Source of the DNA: Methyloligella sp. | GTDB taxonomy: Bacteria; Pseudomonadota; Alphaproteobacteria; Rhizobiales; HXMU1428-3 | Length of the DNA: 64,000 bases | Direction: 5' to 3' | Assembly: GCA_021604645.1 (NCBI GenBank) | Contig: BQJJ01000011.1 | Span: 50,371-114,370 of the forward strand | In this document: positions 46,172 to 56,404 of the stretch, piece by piece | Position numbering within the stretch: the first letter of the stretch is position 1 | Layout of the letters: each line of letters starts with the position of its first letter | Translations under genes and position numbers: made by a program | The notes under the pieces: generated by a model | The model's input: only the letters and a program-made list of their open reading frames with translations | Databases searched by the model: none | Told to the model about the DNA's origin: nothing

Positions 46172-48088
46172 CTAAAAGCGAACAGGGCGAACACGGTCAA
46201 CCAATTCAAGATCATCATGATCTTCTGTGCCAGGATCGTCAGGCGCAGGAGGAGCTACGAAAATTTTCGTTCTCTTGCGGCGTTTACGTTTTGATTTTGG
46301 TTTATTTTTCTCTTCAGTTTCTACTTTTTCAGCAGGACGTTTCGCAGCCACCAAATTTGAGCTATCAGTCTCTTTATCATCTGAAGCATCATTCACACTT
46401 ACATCTGCATCAATTTCATTGTCTGTTTCTATCTTACTTTCAGACTTTTGCCCCTGCTCTAAAGGCTCAATGTCTTCTTCAATATCAACATATTCAGCCT
46501 CAGCATTCAGCTCACCTTGTTGCATCTCAGCAGAGGCCACAACATGATCATCTTCTTTGTCATCACTATCTATGGGAACGACGCCTAAAGCTTCATCAGA
46601 GTTTTTTTTATCTTTTTTTTCTACAAACTCCGACGTTGAAGAAGTATCCGTTTCAGTTTCTTTAACTACAGGCACCAAAACCATATTAGCAGATGAACTC
46701 TCAGCTTCAGTCACATCAGCAGTTGCCTCTAATGCTTTTTGAGCTGTCAATCCTTCAGCCGTCACCAAGTCAGCCAATAATTTTTTAAGTGTATGGGTTT
46801 CTTCACTGATGATGTCATCCTCAGGCGGTACCTTCCATTCAAAACCATCAAGCTTGTGACTAATAGGAGAAAGAGCAGACCACTCGTCTGCCACCACACC
46901 ATCCGCAATCCATTGCGGATCTGGCATGGCATGAATACCTCTAGCTAACCATTCTTGAACTAAACCAATGTCACCGCCATCAGCCGCTTCAATCCGAGCC
47001 ATCAAGGTACAAACCCTTTGCGTCGGTCGGCCTCTTGTGAGAGGGCCAAGCGCTTCACGCGCAGATGCCCAATCTTGAGCTTCAATTGCAGCTGTACCAA
47101 CTGCAAGAGCTGCTTCTTTATGACCAGGTGTTAATCGCGCTAAGGATTTTATCCGATCAAGCCGATCTCTCACACTATCACCAGGCCGAGCAAATGCACT
47201 CACAACCGCTAAATCAGGGTGAGGCGCCAATTTCCAACATTTGCGAAGCACCTTAAGTGCAGGCGACATTTGACCTTTAGAAGCATAAACCCGCCCGGCA
47301 ACAACACTTGCAGGAATAAGGGCCGGAGCCAAACGACTTGCCTCTGTAGCAAGCTTCAAGGCTTCATCCATGTCACTATCTTCAAGATCAATAGCCAAAG
47401 CAGTTAATAACACAGCACGTTGGCGTTTAGCTTTCTTTGCTTGAACATGGCCGTTACTGGTTGCAATTTTTAAGGTATCTAAAGCTGCCCGCCATGCCTG
47501 TTTCTTACATTGCAAATCAAACAAGCCAAGAACTGCCCATGATAAATCTGGCCGCCTTTGAACAGCACGAGCTGCATATTGAGCCGCCGCTTCAATCTCA
47601 TTTTGCTGCAAAGCAAGCATATAGAGCCCGCGCAAACCAAAAATTTCAGTATCGGAAGCAGCCAGCATGCTTTCGTAAAGTTTTGTTGCTTGTTGGATAT
47701 CGCCCTTTAATTCAGCTGCTTGCGCACGCAGCATCAAAGTCATCGGATCATTCGGTAATGTTTTCTTGGCTTGCATGGCATATCGCTGCGCCATGATATC
47801 ATCACCAGAGCCAAGCGCGATTAAACCACTGCTTAAAGCATCAATGCCTTTTTTCTTCTTTTTTACCGAAAGGTAACGAGAGAAAGCTTCCGGAGAACTC
47901 ATAATCATCCGAAATACAGACCAAATCACCATTAACAAAAGAAACGCTGCAAACAAGGCCAATATGACAGATCTGAGAGAGGGCTCAATTTGACCACCCG
48001 CCCATTGAATAGTTAGATCACCCTCTATGAGTGAAAGACTATAGGAAATGCCTGCAACAACCAAAATGTAAAAGAATATACGAAACAT
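46172..48088 (-). CDS. hemY: HemY N-terminal domain / TPR inner-membrane protein
   Basis: Two N-terminal TM segments, FSRYLSVKKKKKGIDALSSGLIALGSGDDIMAQRYAMQAKKTLP, TPGHKEAALAVGTAAIEAQDWASAREAL, plus acidic disordered C-tail. Confidence 0.85.
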   Translation of the reverse strand: MFRIFFYILVVAGISYSLSLIEGDLTIQWAGGQIEPSLRSVILALFAAFLLLMVIWSVFRMIMSSPEAFSRYLSVKKKKKGIDALSSGLIALGSGDDIMAQRYAMQAKKTLPNDPMTLMLRAQAAELKGDIQQATKLYESMLAASDTEIFGLRGLYMLALQQNEIEAAAQYAARAVQRRPDLSWAVLGLFDLQCKKQAWRAALDTLKIATSNGHVQAKKAKRQRAVLLTALAIDLEDSDMDEALKLATEASRLAPALIPASVVAGRVYASKGQMSPALKVLRKCWKLAPHPDLAVVSAFARPGDSVRDRLDRIKSLARLTPGHKEAALAVGTAAIEAQDWASAREALGPLTRGRPTQRVCTLMARIEAADGGDIGLVQEWLARGIHAMPDPQWIADGVVADEWSALSPISHKLDGFEWKVPPEDDIISEETHTLKKLLADLVTAEGLTAQKALEATADVTEAESSSANMVLVPVVKETETDTSSTSEFVEKKDKKNSDEALGVVPIDSDDKEDDHVVASAEMQQGELNAEAEYVDIEEDIEPLEQGQKSESKIETDNEIDADVSVNDASDDKETDSSNLVAAKRPAEKVETEEKNKPKSKRKRRKRTKIFVAPPAPDDPGTEDHDDLELVDRVRPVRF

Positions 48089-48185
48089 CTTTCGCTCACC
48101 TTTTTAAAACCGTCAAACGTTCAAGTTAAGAGATAAATCCATCTTGAACAAAATTACTCTTCAAACAAAATTCTAAGCAAACCTA

Positions 48186-49757
48186 TCAAGATTTCGGGCT
48201 CAAAGAATTTAATAACTGATCTTCAAGCTTTCGCATTTCAGCCTCAACAAATAAACGCGCCTCAACTTGTTTCAACCATGGGGACATTACTTGTTTAGCC
48301 TGCCCGTCAAGCGCTTGAGCTTCTTTCAAAGCATCTTCCACATGACCGTCTTTAAACTTATGCTCAACACGAGCAAGAACAGCTTCTGCAGTTTCCCCTT
48401 TAACATCACCCGTTCGGCGATATTTAAAGGCTGTGCGTGCTTTATTCACCAATTGATCCCAGCTAAGTCCATCACCTTTTTTCTCATCGCTCTTGGCCAA
48501 AGCCTTAATTGCTAGTTCTGGAAATGTATCAAGCAAAGCCTGTTCATTAGGCACACCAGTTTCACTCAATCCTTCAAATGAAGAAAGGTTAACATCAGCA
48601 CCAGCCAATTGTTTTACAGTTTGCAACTCTGCAGAAAAACCTTCACCGCGATCCATTCCGCGTTTTAGATTTGCAAACGCAATAGCCAGCGCGCTCCGGC
48701 GAGCACTTGCTAGTGCTTCAGCTTCTCGTTTAGAAAACAGAGCAATCTTCTCATCAATCTCAGTAAGAGCAGAACGTAAAGGCGCAAGTTCAGTACCCAA
48801 TTTTGTAGATGAAATAGACGCACCCTCAACGCTCGTCAAAGTGCTTTTAAGTTGATCAAGGTCGGTAACAAGCTTTGATGATTGAGCATCTAAAGTAGCA
48901 ACCTTCTTTCCAAGTGTATCAGTTTTTAATTTCACACCTTCAAGTTGGCTAAGCGTCTCTTGTTCGGCAATCGCTTTAGACACTTGCTCAACTTCTCTAC
49001 GCAAGCTTTGCTTAAATTCCGTTTTAATGCTTTTTAGGTCTGCATTAACTCGTTCTTCGATTTTATTAAGTTTAGTTGCTATAGCCGTAACCTGTGCTAA
49101 TTGGTTCTTTTGACCATTTTCAGAATTTCCAAGAACTGATAAATCAGCCAAAGTCTTTTCAAGCTGCTGTACCCGTCCAGATAATGCCTCATCACTAGAA
49201 ACAGCCTCCACCTTAGATGAGAGACTTGAGATCTGCTGCTTTAGACCTTCAGCTTGATTGTTTTCAGAAAAGTTTTGTAATTGTTTCTCGAAGCCATCAA
49301 GACGGTTTGCGAGTGTGGAGCTATTTTGAATTTCACCTGATGTTACCAATTGCGGCATATATTGCTGACCTACCAATGCCAACACCGCACCAATGATCGC
49401 AGCAGAAAATGTTTTAAAAAATGAGCCAGAAGATTTCTTTTGTTGGGAAAGAACAAGTTCAGTGATTTGCTCAGCTGTAAGTTCAGGTCCACTATTTTCA
49501 GGCCCATCCTCAGCTTTATTACCATCTGAGTTAGAAATGGTCTCCTTAGCATTTTTCGCTTTCTCAGCTTTAGAAGAATCTTTTTTAGAGGTCTCTTTAT
49601 TCACGGCCTCAGTATCCATTTTAGCTTCTTCTTCTGTTGAGCTATCTTCAATAGCTTCAGAACTGACTTTTTCAGCTTTTAAATCCAAAGTAGCAGCCGG
49701 TTTCTTAGTTCGGTTTCTACCCCGGTTTTGATCACGCCTGACCATATTTAACTCCAA
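48186..49757 (-). CDS. Mitofilin-like (COG4223-type) membrane protein
   Basis: Disordered N-terminus, single TM (FKTFSAAIIGAVLALVGQQYM), long coiled coil, C-terminal WDQLVNKARTAFKYRRTGDVKGETAEAVLARVEHKFKDGHVEDALKEAQALDGQAK; located next to hemD/hemY. Confidence 0.82.
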   Translation of the reverse strand: MELNMVRRDQNRGRNRTKKPAATLDLKAEKVSSEAIEDSSTEEEAKMDTEAVNKETSKKDSSKAEKAKNAKETISNSDGNKAEDGPENSGPELTAEQITELVLSQQKKSSGSFFKTFSAAIIGAVLALVGQQYMPQLVTSGEIQNSSTLANRLDGFEKQLQNFSENNQAEGLKQQISSLSSKVEAVSSDEALSGRVQQLEKTLADLSVLGNSENGQKNQLAQVTAIATKLNKIEERVNADLKSIKTEFKQSLRREVEQVSKAIAEQETLSQLEGVKLKTDTLGKKVATLDAQSSKLVTDLDQLKSTLTSVEGASISSTKLGTELAPLRSALTEIDEKIALFSKREAEALASARRSALAIAFANLKRGMDRGEGFSAELQTVKQLAGADVNLSSFEGLSETGVPNEQALLDTFPELAIKALAKSDEKKGDGLSWDQLVNKARTAFKYRRTGDVKGETAEAVLARVEHKFKDGHVEDALKEAQALDGQAKQVMSPWLKQVEARLFVEAEMRKLEDQLLNSLSPKS

Positions 49758-50041
49758 ACAAAATTAACAAACAAAAAGAACCCAATGATTATACTCTTAA
49801 TATAATCACTTGCACCTGATCTGAAAATGGCAATTCAGAAAAAAATTGCTTCCCGAATAGAGAAACAAAAAAGAAAAATCAGGACATATGAAAATTTTAA
49901 GAGTGAACAACGAACCCTAACGAGAAAATAAGGCCCAAATATAAAATATTCGTCACCAAATCTCATTTTATTTCAATATTTTAACGCTCAAATTAAAGAA
50001 GTTTGCCTTTATATGAGGCAAAATAGATAAGAAGGGGTACT

Positions 50042-50929
50042 CTATTCCCCAAATGTTTCTTTGATACAATCAATCATATGTGATTGAGATGGAAATGAAG
50101 AGATTCGAATAAATGGAAGCTCAAACCCAGACTTAAGATCAATCAGCTCACGTTTTAAAACATCAGCCACTGCATCTGAAAGACAAAAATGCTGAATTTT
50201 TGCGACCTGCTGTTGAAGATCATAAAACTTCATCAATGAACAATAAACCCGCGCAGTTCGGGGCGACATAAGAACAACAGCCTTAATTTCATTGCTTTTG
50301 AACTCATTGAGCACGTCTAAAGATAACTCATCAGCTTCCTTCATTCGATAACATAAAACATCTTCAAACAAACCGTTAAGTGGAAGATTATGAGTTTCAA
50401 GAGCCGCTTTTAACGCAAAAGCCTGCTCATCCCCACGCAAATTAACAATGCGTTTTAAAGAACCATCATCACTGACTTCATCTCCGTAGACTTCATCACC
50501 ACAGGCTTGGTCATATTCACGAATAAGCGGTAGTAAACCCTCAGCCCTCCCTGATCCAACATGCACATCCTTAAAACCTAATGAACGTACCAACTCTCCA
50601 GTCGCCTTTCCAACAGTGAAAAAAGGCAGGTGAGTATATTTTTCAAAATCTTTCATGTGAGAAAAAGCACGGACCCCATTACGGCTCGTCGCCACCAAAG
50701 CACCAAGAGGAGGAGAGTTCAAAAACAACTGAGGATCAAGATCTAAAAATTCAACATCAAGCAAAGAATAAAGAGTTGGAGTAAGAGGAACAGGCAGTTC
50801 AGCATGCTCCAGCTCTTTACAGAATCTTAGAGCATCCTCTAAAGGCCTTGTAATCCATATCTTACTCAAATTTAAAAGACCTCCACAAATGGTACTCAGC
50901 TCAAGGCCTAATAGAATAGTCGACCACAA
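50042..50929 (-). CDS. hemD: Uroporphyrinogen-III synthase
   Basis: KIWITRPLEDALRFCKELE; LVATSRNGVRAF; VGKATGELVRSLGFKDVHVGSG; VVLMSPRTARVYCSLM; adjacent to hemC. Confidence 0.9.
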   Translation of the reverse strand: MWSTILLGLELSTICGGLLNLSKIWITRPLEDALRFCKELEHAELPVPLTPTLYSLLDVEFLDLDPQLFLNSPPLGALVATSRNGVRAFSHMKDFEKYTHLPFFTVGKATGELVRSLGFKDVHVGSGRAEGLLPLIREYDQACGDEVYGDEVSDDGSLKRIVNLRGDEQAFALKAALETHNLPLNGLFEDVLCYRMKEADELSLDVLNEFKSNEIKAVVLMSPRTARVYCSLMKFYDLQQQVAKIQHFCLSDAVADVLKRELIDLKSGFELPFIRISSFPSQSHMIDCIKETFGE

Positions 50930-50965
50930 ATAATGTCCTTTATTATATTAAGGGGTCTAGCCTCC

Positions 50966-51892
50966 CTACTCAACAAGAGACGCTAAAAATTCTGGACCAG
51001 CTTTTTCAATCAAGCTTTGTGCACTCTCTATCCCGATCTCAGTCGCGGCATCAATCGAACCTTTACGGTCATCAAAAAAGGAACGTTCTCCATTATGAGC
51101 TAAAATTTCACCACGAAATCTTAGTTGATCACCTTCAATTTCAGCCAGGGCTGCAATAGGTGTGCGGCAAGAGCCATCAAGTTTCCTTAAGAAAGCACGC
51201 TCAGCAGTGACACAAATTTCCGTCTCTTTATCGTTCAAAACAGCAACAAGCGGTTCAACACGCTCATCACCGGTGCGACATTCAATGCCTATCGCCCCTT
51301 GAGCAACAGCAGGCAACATCACATCTGTCTCAATAGAGGCAGTAAGCTCGCCCAACAATCCCAAACGTCTCAACCCGGCCACAGCCAAAAATGTAGCAGC
51401 CACTTCACCGCGTTCCAGCTTCTCTAAACGAGTTTGAACAGACCCTCTAAACGTCACCACATCCAAATCAGGGCGTCTCTTCTTAACCTGCGCTTGTCGC
51501 CGCAAACTCGACGTACCAACAACAGCCCCTTGCGGCAAAGCATCAATATTTGAAACAGAACGACTAATAAACCCATCACGTACATCTTCGCGCGGTAAAT
51601 GAGCCGTTATACGGAGTTCATCAATCAACTGAGTTTGGACATCCTTCATAGAATGAACAGCCAGGTCAATCGAGCCATCTAATAAAGCTTGTTCAATCTC
51701 TTTGGTAAAAAGTCCCTTGCCACCAAAATCTCTCAAAGCCTTATCTTGAATGCGATCTCCTTCAGTGGAAATCACTTTAATCTCAATCTTATCTTCAGCT
51801 ATGTCATGGGCCTTCATCAGACGCTTGCGAGTTTCATAAGCCTGTGCCAAAGCAAGCGGACTACCACGCGTGCCGATCTTAAGTGTCGTCAT
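50966..51892 (-). CDS. hemC: Hydroxymethylbilane synthase
   Basis: LKIGTRGSPLALAQAYETRKRL; STEGDRIQDKALRDFGGKGLFTKEIEQALLDGSIDLAVHSMKDVQT. Confidence 0.98.
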   Translation of the reverse strand: MTTLKIGTRGSPLALAQAYETRKRLMKAHDIAEDKIEIKVISTEGDRIQDKALRDFGGKGLFTKEIEQALLDGSIDLAVHSMKDVQTQLIDELRITAHLPREDVRDGFISRSVSNIDALPQGAVVGTSSLRRQAQVKKRRPDLDVVTFRGSVQTRLEKLERGEVAATFLAVAGLRRLGLLGELTASIETDVMLPAVAQGAIGIECRTGDERVEPLVAVLNDKETEICVTAERAFLRKLDGSCRTPIAALAEIEGDQLRFRGEILAHNGERSFFDDRKGSIDAATEIGIESAQSLIEKAGPEFLASLVE

Positions 51893-52129
51893 GAGATTAA
51901 AATTACTCCTTAAAGCAATAGATGTGGGAGCCGCTAATAAGTCTTACCCCCTAAAACTTCCTTCTAGCACATCACAATATAAAAATAGAACTCCCAAAAC
52001 ATATAATTTTCTGTAATCTGCCATAAATAACGAACAAGCCGAGCTTGTTTTGTCCTGTTTTTATCCTGTGTTTCAAAGGAAAGGTAAAAAAAACCTTGCC
52101 CTTACCTCTCTGAATGATATTTCAAGACC

Positions 52130-53242
52130 ATGAATAACAAACCTTTAAAAGATTTAGGCCCAATAAAAGTTTTAGGTATTGAAACCAGCTGCGATGAAAC
52201 AGCTGCAAGTGTGATAGAGCGCCATCCTGATGGATCTGGTAAAATTCTTTCCAACATAGTCCGAACTCAATTGGAAGAACATGCCGCTTTTGGTGGGGTC
52301 GTACCTGAAATAGCCGCACGTGCACACTGCGAAGCATTGGACAAAATCATCAAAGCCGCGATACTTGAAGCAGATTGCAAATTCAAGGACCTCGACGCAA
52401 TCGGTGCGTCAAGTGGCCCTGGCCTTATTGGCGGATTGCTGGTTGGTACAATGACAGCAAAAGCAATCGCCTCAGTTCACAAACTACCTTACATAGGGGT
52501 TAATCATTTGGCTGGGCACGCGCTTACAGCCGGCTTAACCAATCAAACAAAACCACCCTACCTTTTGCTTTTGGTCTCTGGTGGCCATACTCAACTACTC
52601 TGGATTGAAGCTGTTGGTAAATACACCCGTATTGGCAGTACCATTGATGATGCCCTCGGTGAAGCCTTTGATAAAACCGCAAAATTATTAGGGCTTGGCT
52701 ATCCAGGCGGCCCAGAAGTTGAAAAGTGGGCCAAAGGTGGTGATGAAACCCGCTTCAAACTACCCTCACCATTAAAGGGGCGTAAAGAACCAAATTTTTC
52801 TTTCTCCGGTCTGAAAACCGCATTGAGACAACAAGCTGAAAAACTGCAGCCTTTGTCAGATAAAGACATTCACGACCTTTGTGCATCCTTTCAAAAAGCA
52901 CTGATTTCAAGTGTGATGGATAGAGTGAAAATGGCCCTTCTACAGTTGGATAAACAATTTCCAATAAATGGAGAAAAGAATTTTGTTGTCGCCGGCGGCG
53001 TTGCGGCCAATCAAAAACTAAAATCTGAGCTGGAAAAATTTAGCGAAACACATAATCTAACTTTAATAGTCCCACCGCCAGCATTATGTACAGATAACGC
53101 TGCTATGATTGCCTGGGCAGCAGCCGAACAATTTGCAAACGGTCAAAGTGACCCTCTGTCTACTCCTGTCCGATCCAGGTGGCCCTTGGATGAAAGTGCA
53201 AAACCAATTTTAGGATCAGGAAAAGCTGGCACCAAGGCTTGA
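52130..53242 (+). CDS. tsaD: tRNA N6-adenosine threonylcarbamoyltransferase
   Basis: VLGIETSCDETAASVI; GGVVPEIAARAHCEALDKII; GVNHLAGHALTAGL; LLLVSGGHTQLLWI. Confidence 0.98.
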   Translation: MNNKPLKDLGPIKVLGIETSCDETAASVIERHPDGSGKILSNIVRTQLEEHAAFGGVVPEIAARAHCEALDKIIKAAILEADCKFKDLDAIGASSGPGLIGGLLVGTMTAKAIASVHKLPYIGVNHLAGHALTAGLTNQTKPPYLLLLVSGGHTQLLWIEAVGKYTRIGSTIDDALGEAFDKTAKLLGLGYPGGPEVEKWAKGGDETRFKLPSPLKGRKEPNFSFSGLKTALRQQAEKLQPLSDKDIHDLCASFQKALISSVMDRVKMALLQLDKQFPINGEKNFVVAGGVAANQKLKSELEKFSETHNLTLIVPPPALCTDNAAMIAWAAAEQFANGQSDPLSTPVRSRWPLDESAKPILGSGKAGTKA

Positions 53243-54288
53243 AGGTATATGAAGAAATATCATCAAACGAAATAAAGGACTTCGAAATGAGCAATTTTAA
53301 AAATATTGGTGTTATTGGCGGCGGCGCCTGGGGAACGGCTCTAGCGCAATCAGCTTGTTTAGCTGGATGCAACGTCACACTATGGGCTCGCGAAGAAGAT
53401 ACAGTAAACAACATCAATCAAAACCATGTAAATACTGCGTTTCTAAAAGACGTCCCGCTAGATCAGAAACTTACCGCAACAACGAGTTTAGCAGAAATAG
53501 CAAAACAAGACGCCATTCTGATTGTCACGCCGGCTCAATTTGTAAGAACTGTTTTAATCGATTTAGCTCCTTTTTTAAAATCCACTAGCACACCACTTAT
53601 CATATGTGCCAAAGGCATCGAGCAAACCTCATCCAAATTAATGACAGATGTCATTGCCGAGACAATACCAAATGCAACACCAGCCATACTGTCAGGCCCA
53701 AGCTTTGCAAGCGATGTCGCCAAAGGCTTGCCAACAGCTGTCACCCTCGCTGCCAAAAATAAAGCCCTAGGTAAAGAACTGGCCAATGCCCTTAGTCACA
53801 AAGCGCTCCGTCCCTATTGGACCGATGACCTCATTGGTGTTCAAATTGGCGGTGCTATTAAAAATGTCCTCGCCATAGCAGCAGGCATAGTGATGGGACA
53901 AAATTTAGGAGCCAGTGCCCATGCAAGTTTAATCTCAAGAGGATTTGCTGAACTAAGTCGTTTTGGTGAAAGCTATGGGGCTAAGAGAGAAACAATGATG
54001 GGTCTGTCAGGCCTAGGGGATTTAGTGCTCACCTGTTCAAGTCCACAATCAAGAAACATGTCTCTAGGAATTGAACTCGGTAATGGAAAAACCCTGGATG
54101 AAATCTTAGCGAGCCGAAATTCTGTCAGTGAAGGTGTTTATACCGCTGCAGCCGTTGTTGATATAAGCCGTCAGCGAAATTTTGAAATGCCCATTTCAGA
54201 AGCTGTGGAAGCCATCGTCACAAACAAACAATCCGTCAATGACGCCATCACTAACCTATTATCTCGCCCTTTAAAGGAAGAGATTTAA
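53239..54288 (+). CDS. gpsA: Glycerol-3-phosphate dehydrogenase [NAD(P)+] (likely start 53287)
   Basis: IGVIGGGAWGTALAQSACLAGCNVTLWARE; ICAKGIEQTSSKLMTDV; SGPSFASDVAKGLPTAVT; GLSGLGDLVLTCSSPQSRNMSLG. Confidence 0.97.
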   Translation: MKVYEEISSNEIKDFEMSNFKNIGVIGGGAWGTALAQSACLAGCNVTLWAREEDTVNNINQNHVNTAFLKDVPLDQKLTATTSLAEIAKQDAILIVTPAQFVRTVLIDLAPFLKSTSTPLIICAKGIEQTSSKLMTDVIAETIPNATPAILSGPSFASDVAKGLPTAVTLAAKNKALGKELANALSHKALRPYWTDDLIGVQIGGAIKNVLAIAAGIVMGQNLGASAHASLISRGFAELSRFGESYGAKRETMMGLSGLGDLVLTCSSPQSRNMSLGIELGNGKTLDEILASRNSVSEGVYTAAAVVDISRQRNFEMPISEAVEAIVTNKQSVNDAITNLLSRPLKEEI

Positions 54289-54315
54289 TTTCCAAAATCT
54301 TAAAGTGCAAAAAAA

Positions 54316-54340
54316 ACTGCGGAGCCAAAAGCCCCGCAGT
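54316..54340 (+). terminator. Hairpin terminator after gpsA
   Basis: ACTGCGGaGCcaaaaGCcCCGCAGT. Confidence 0.65.
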
Positions 54341-54422
54341 TCCAATCATTAGAAAAAGAAGACTGCAATCAAACTTTTTCTAATTCCAGTATTCTTTTCC
54401 AAAAACTTATGTTTGAGTGGGC

Positions 54423-55112
54423 TTAAAAGCGATATCCCAAACCAACACCAACGATCCATGGATCAACATCAATATCTGCGCGAACTGGCACCGCGCCTAA
54501 ATTTGTCTTAGCATCAACATTCAGCCATGTCTTTTTAACATCAACATTAAGATACCAATTGTCTCTAACCTGAATATCAACACCAGCTTGTAATGAAAAC
54601 CCAAAACCATTGTCAATTTTCAAACCGTTAAAACCAGCTGCATTACCTTCACTAAAGATCAAACTATAATTAACACCAGCACCAATATAAGGTTTAATTC
54701 CATTTCCAATATCAAAATGGTACTGCAACATCAAGTGCGGTGGAATGATATAGAAATCACCAACATCTACACCAGTAAGACTTCCTGAACCTTCAACATC
54801 ATGTTTTGAAATCGCTAAAACAAGTTCCAAAGCAATATTTTTGGTCAAAAAATATGTAATATCCAGTTCTGGTACATATCGGTCATCAATATCAAGACCA
54901 GCAGTTGGCGCAGCTGCACCGTTAATACTTACATCAGTGTCCGTATCAGGTAAAATCCCTAAAGCCCGCACACGAATGAGCCATTTGGCATAATTCTCTT
55001 CAACTGGTGTCATTTCACTGGCACTAACTGATGACTTAGATCCATCAACACCAAAAACACCCATGCCAATTAATAAAGCAACAGCATAGGCTATAAAACT
55101 ATTTCTCTTCAT
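54423..55112 (-). CDS. OmpW family outer membrane protein
   Basis: WLIRVRALGILPDTDTDVSINGAAAPTAGLDIDDRYVPELDITYFLTKNIALELVLAIS; LMLQYHFDIGNGIKPYIGAGVNYSLIF; C-terminal LGYRF. Confidence 0.92.
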   Translation of the reverse strand: MKRNSFIAYAVALLIGMGVFGVDGSKSSVSASEMTPVEENYAKWLIRVRALGILPDTDTDVSINGAAAPTAGLDIDDRYVPELDITYFLTKNIALELVLAISKHDVEGSGSLTGVDVGDFYIIPPHLMLQYHFDIGNGIKPYIGAGVNYSLIFSEGNAAGFNGLKIDNGFGFSLQAGVDIQVRDNWYLNVDVKKTWLNVDAKTNLGAVPVRADIDVDPWIVGVGLGYRF

Positions 55113-55440
55113 AATACGTCCCCTCTTGAAAAGAGCTTAAAAATAAGATCAAGCTTCAAGATGGTTTTCATATTCACCACTGAATATCATTGATAAATAT
55201 CAACTCTGATTATTCATATGCAGAAAATCTGAATACTGAGATCAAAAATAAAACCTAAAAAGCTTGTCCTAACACCGTTCAGCTTTCATAGGGACGCAAG
55301 AAAAAACAATGCGTCATATAGTTCAACTAAAGTATAAAAGTTTTTCTGATGCAATTAAGCATCTATTTTAAATTTAACTGATAAGTCGGTATTCAGTTAC
55401 TTTCCAACATGAAAAGCAAAGAGCCACAAGACTTAAAAAA

Positions 55441-55466
55441 AATGCCACGATTAATATCGTGGCATT
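55441..55466. terminator. Hairpin terminator
   Basis: AATGCCACGATtaATATCGTGGCATT followed by TTAAAAAAA. Confidence 0.7.
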
Positions 55467-55724
55467 TTAAAAAAACGTATGAGAGGTGCGTTTTTTTGCT
55501 GATGAATGACCAGGAAAGTTATCCATGGGGATGGAATAATAACTCATAGATTAATTAAACACTCTGTATTTAACCGCAATATTAGATCCCTTTTATATAA
55601 AGAGATCCACTATCAACGAAACATTCATCACTCTATAAAAGTTCCAAAATTTCCCCTCATAAACAATGTGACAAATGGACCAAAGCAATCCTTTTTTAAT
55701 CCTCAAAAAATAAAAATCAAAAAA

Positions 55725-55795
55725 AAATGCGGCATTGCAGCATTTTTTACTTGCATTGCTGCGATGCAGCGTATATATACAATGCAGACGCAGCA
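55725..55795 (+). promoter_or_regulatory. TGC-rich palindromic operator cluster upstream of the phasin gene (candidate PhaR sites)
   Basis: GCTGCGATGCAGC at 55758-55770 plus flanking GCGGCATTGCAGC and TGCAGACGCAGC; TATATATA AT-rich segment between. Confidence 0.55.
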
Positions 55796-55832
55796 TAAAT
55801 GGGACAGACACCCACATTCGGAGATGATCAAA

Positions 55833-56249
55833 ATGACTAAATTACAAACACCAGATTTCGCAAAAGCTTTCGAAAACCTTTTCGCTTCAACAGACACATC
55901 AGCTTTTAACGACGTTTTCAAAAACGCAGCTGAATTCAACAGCAAAATTAGCGACATCGCTATTAAAGCAGCTGAAAAAAATGCAGAGCTTAGCCAAGCT
56001 TGGACAAAAGAAACTCTAAGCAAACTAGAAACTGTAGCAAAACCTACAACAGATCCTAAAGAATACGCTCAAGTGATTTCAGAATTCACAACAGCTCAAG
56101 CTAAAGCTACTCCAGAGCACATCACAGCATTTGCTGAAGTTGCTAAACAAGCTCAAATGGACACAATGGAAGTTCTTCTTTCAGCTGGCCAAGAAGCTCA
56201 AACTAAAGCAACAACAGCTACGAAAAAGACAACAAGAAAAGCTTCTTAA
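55833..56249 (+). CDS. Phasin family protein (ORF track start at 55506 is over-extended)
   Basis: MTKLQTPDFAKAFENLFASTDTSAFNDVFKNAAEFNSKISDIAIKAAEKNAELSQAWTKETLSKLETVAKPTTDPKEYAQVISEF; RBS CGGAG 55819-55823. Confidence 0.88.
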   Translation: MTKLQTPDFAKAFENLFASTDTSAFNDVFKNAAEFNSKISDIAIKAAEKNAELSQAWTKETLSKLETVAKPTTDPKEYAQVISEFTTAQAKATPEHITAFAEVAKQAQMDTMEVLLSAGQEAQTKATTATKKTTRKAS

Positions 56250-56287
56250 GTCTTTTTCTAAGGTTTTTCCTTCCCAGGGATCACTTC

Positions 56288-56322
56288 AAGTGGATGCACC
56301 TTAAATGGTGTGTCCACTTTTT
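56288..56322 (+). terminator. Hairpin terminator after phasin
   Basis: AAGTGGATGCACCttaaatGGTGTGTCCACTTTTTT. Confidence 0.75.
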
Positions 56323-56404
56323 TCTTTGTTGCACCAAAGCTCAAGGTCTGACAGAGTTATCGCAGAATGCTGCACCGCAACAAGATTTGTGGTAAAATAA
56401 TTAC

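Noticed and set aside
46153-46665. 170-aa + strand ORF and other + ORFs antisense to hemY and the mitofilin-like gene
   Set aside because: Low-complexity translations antisense to a well-supported coding sequence; no domain or RBS evidence.
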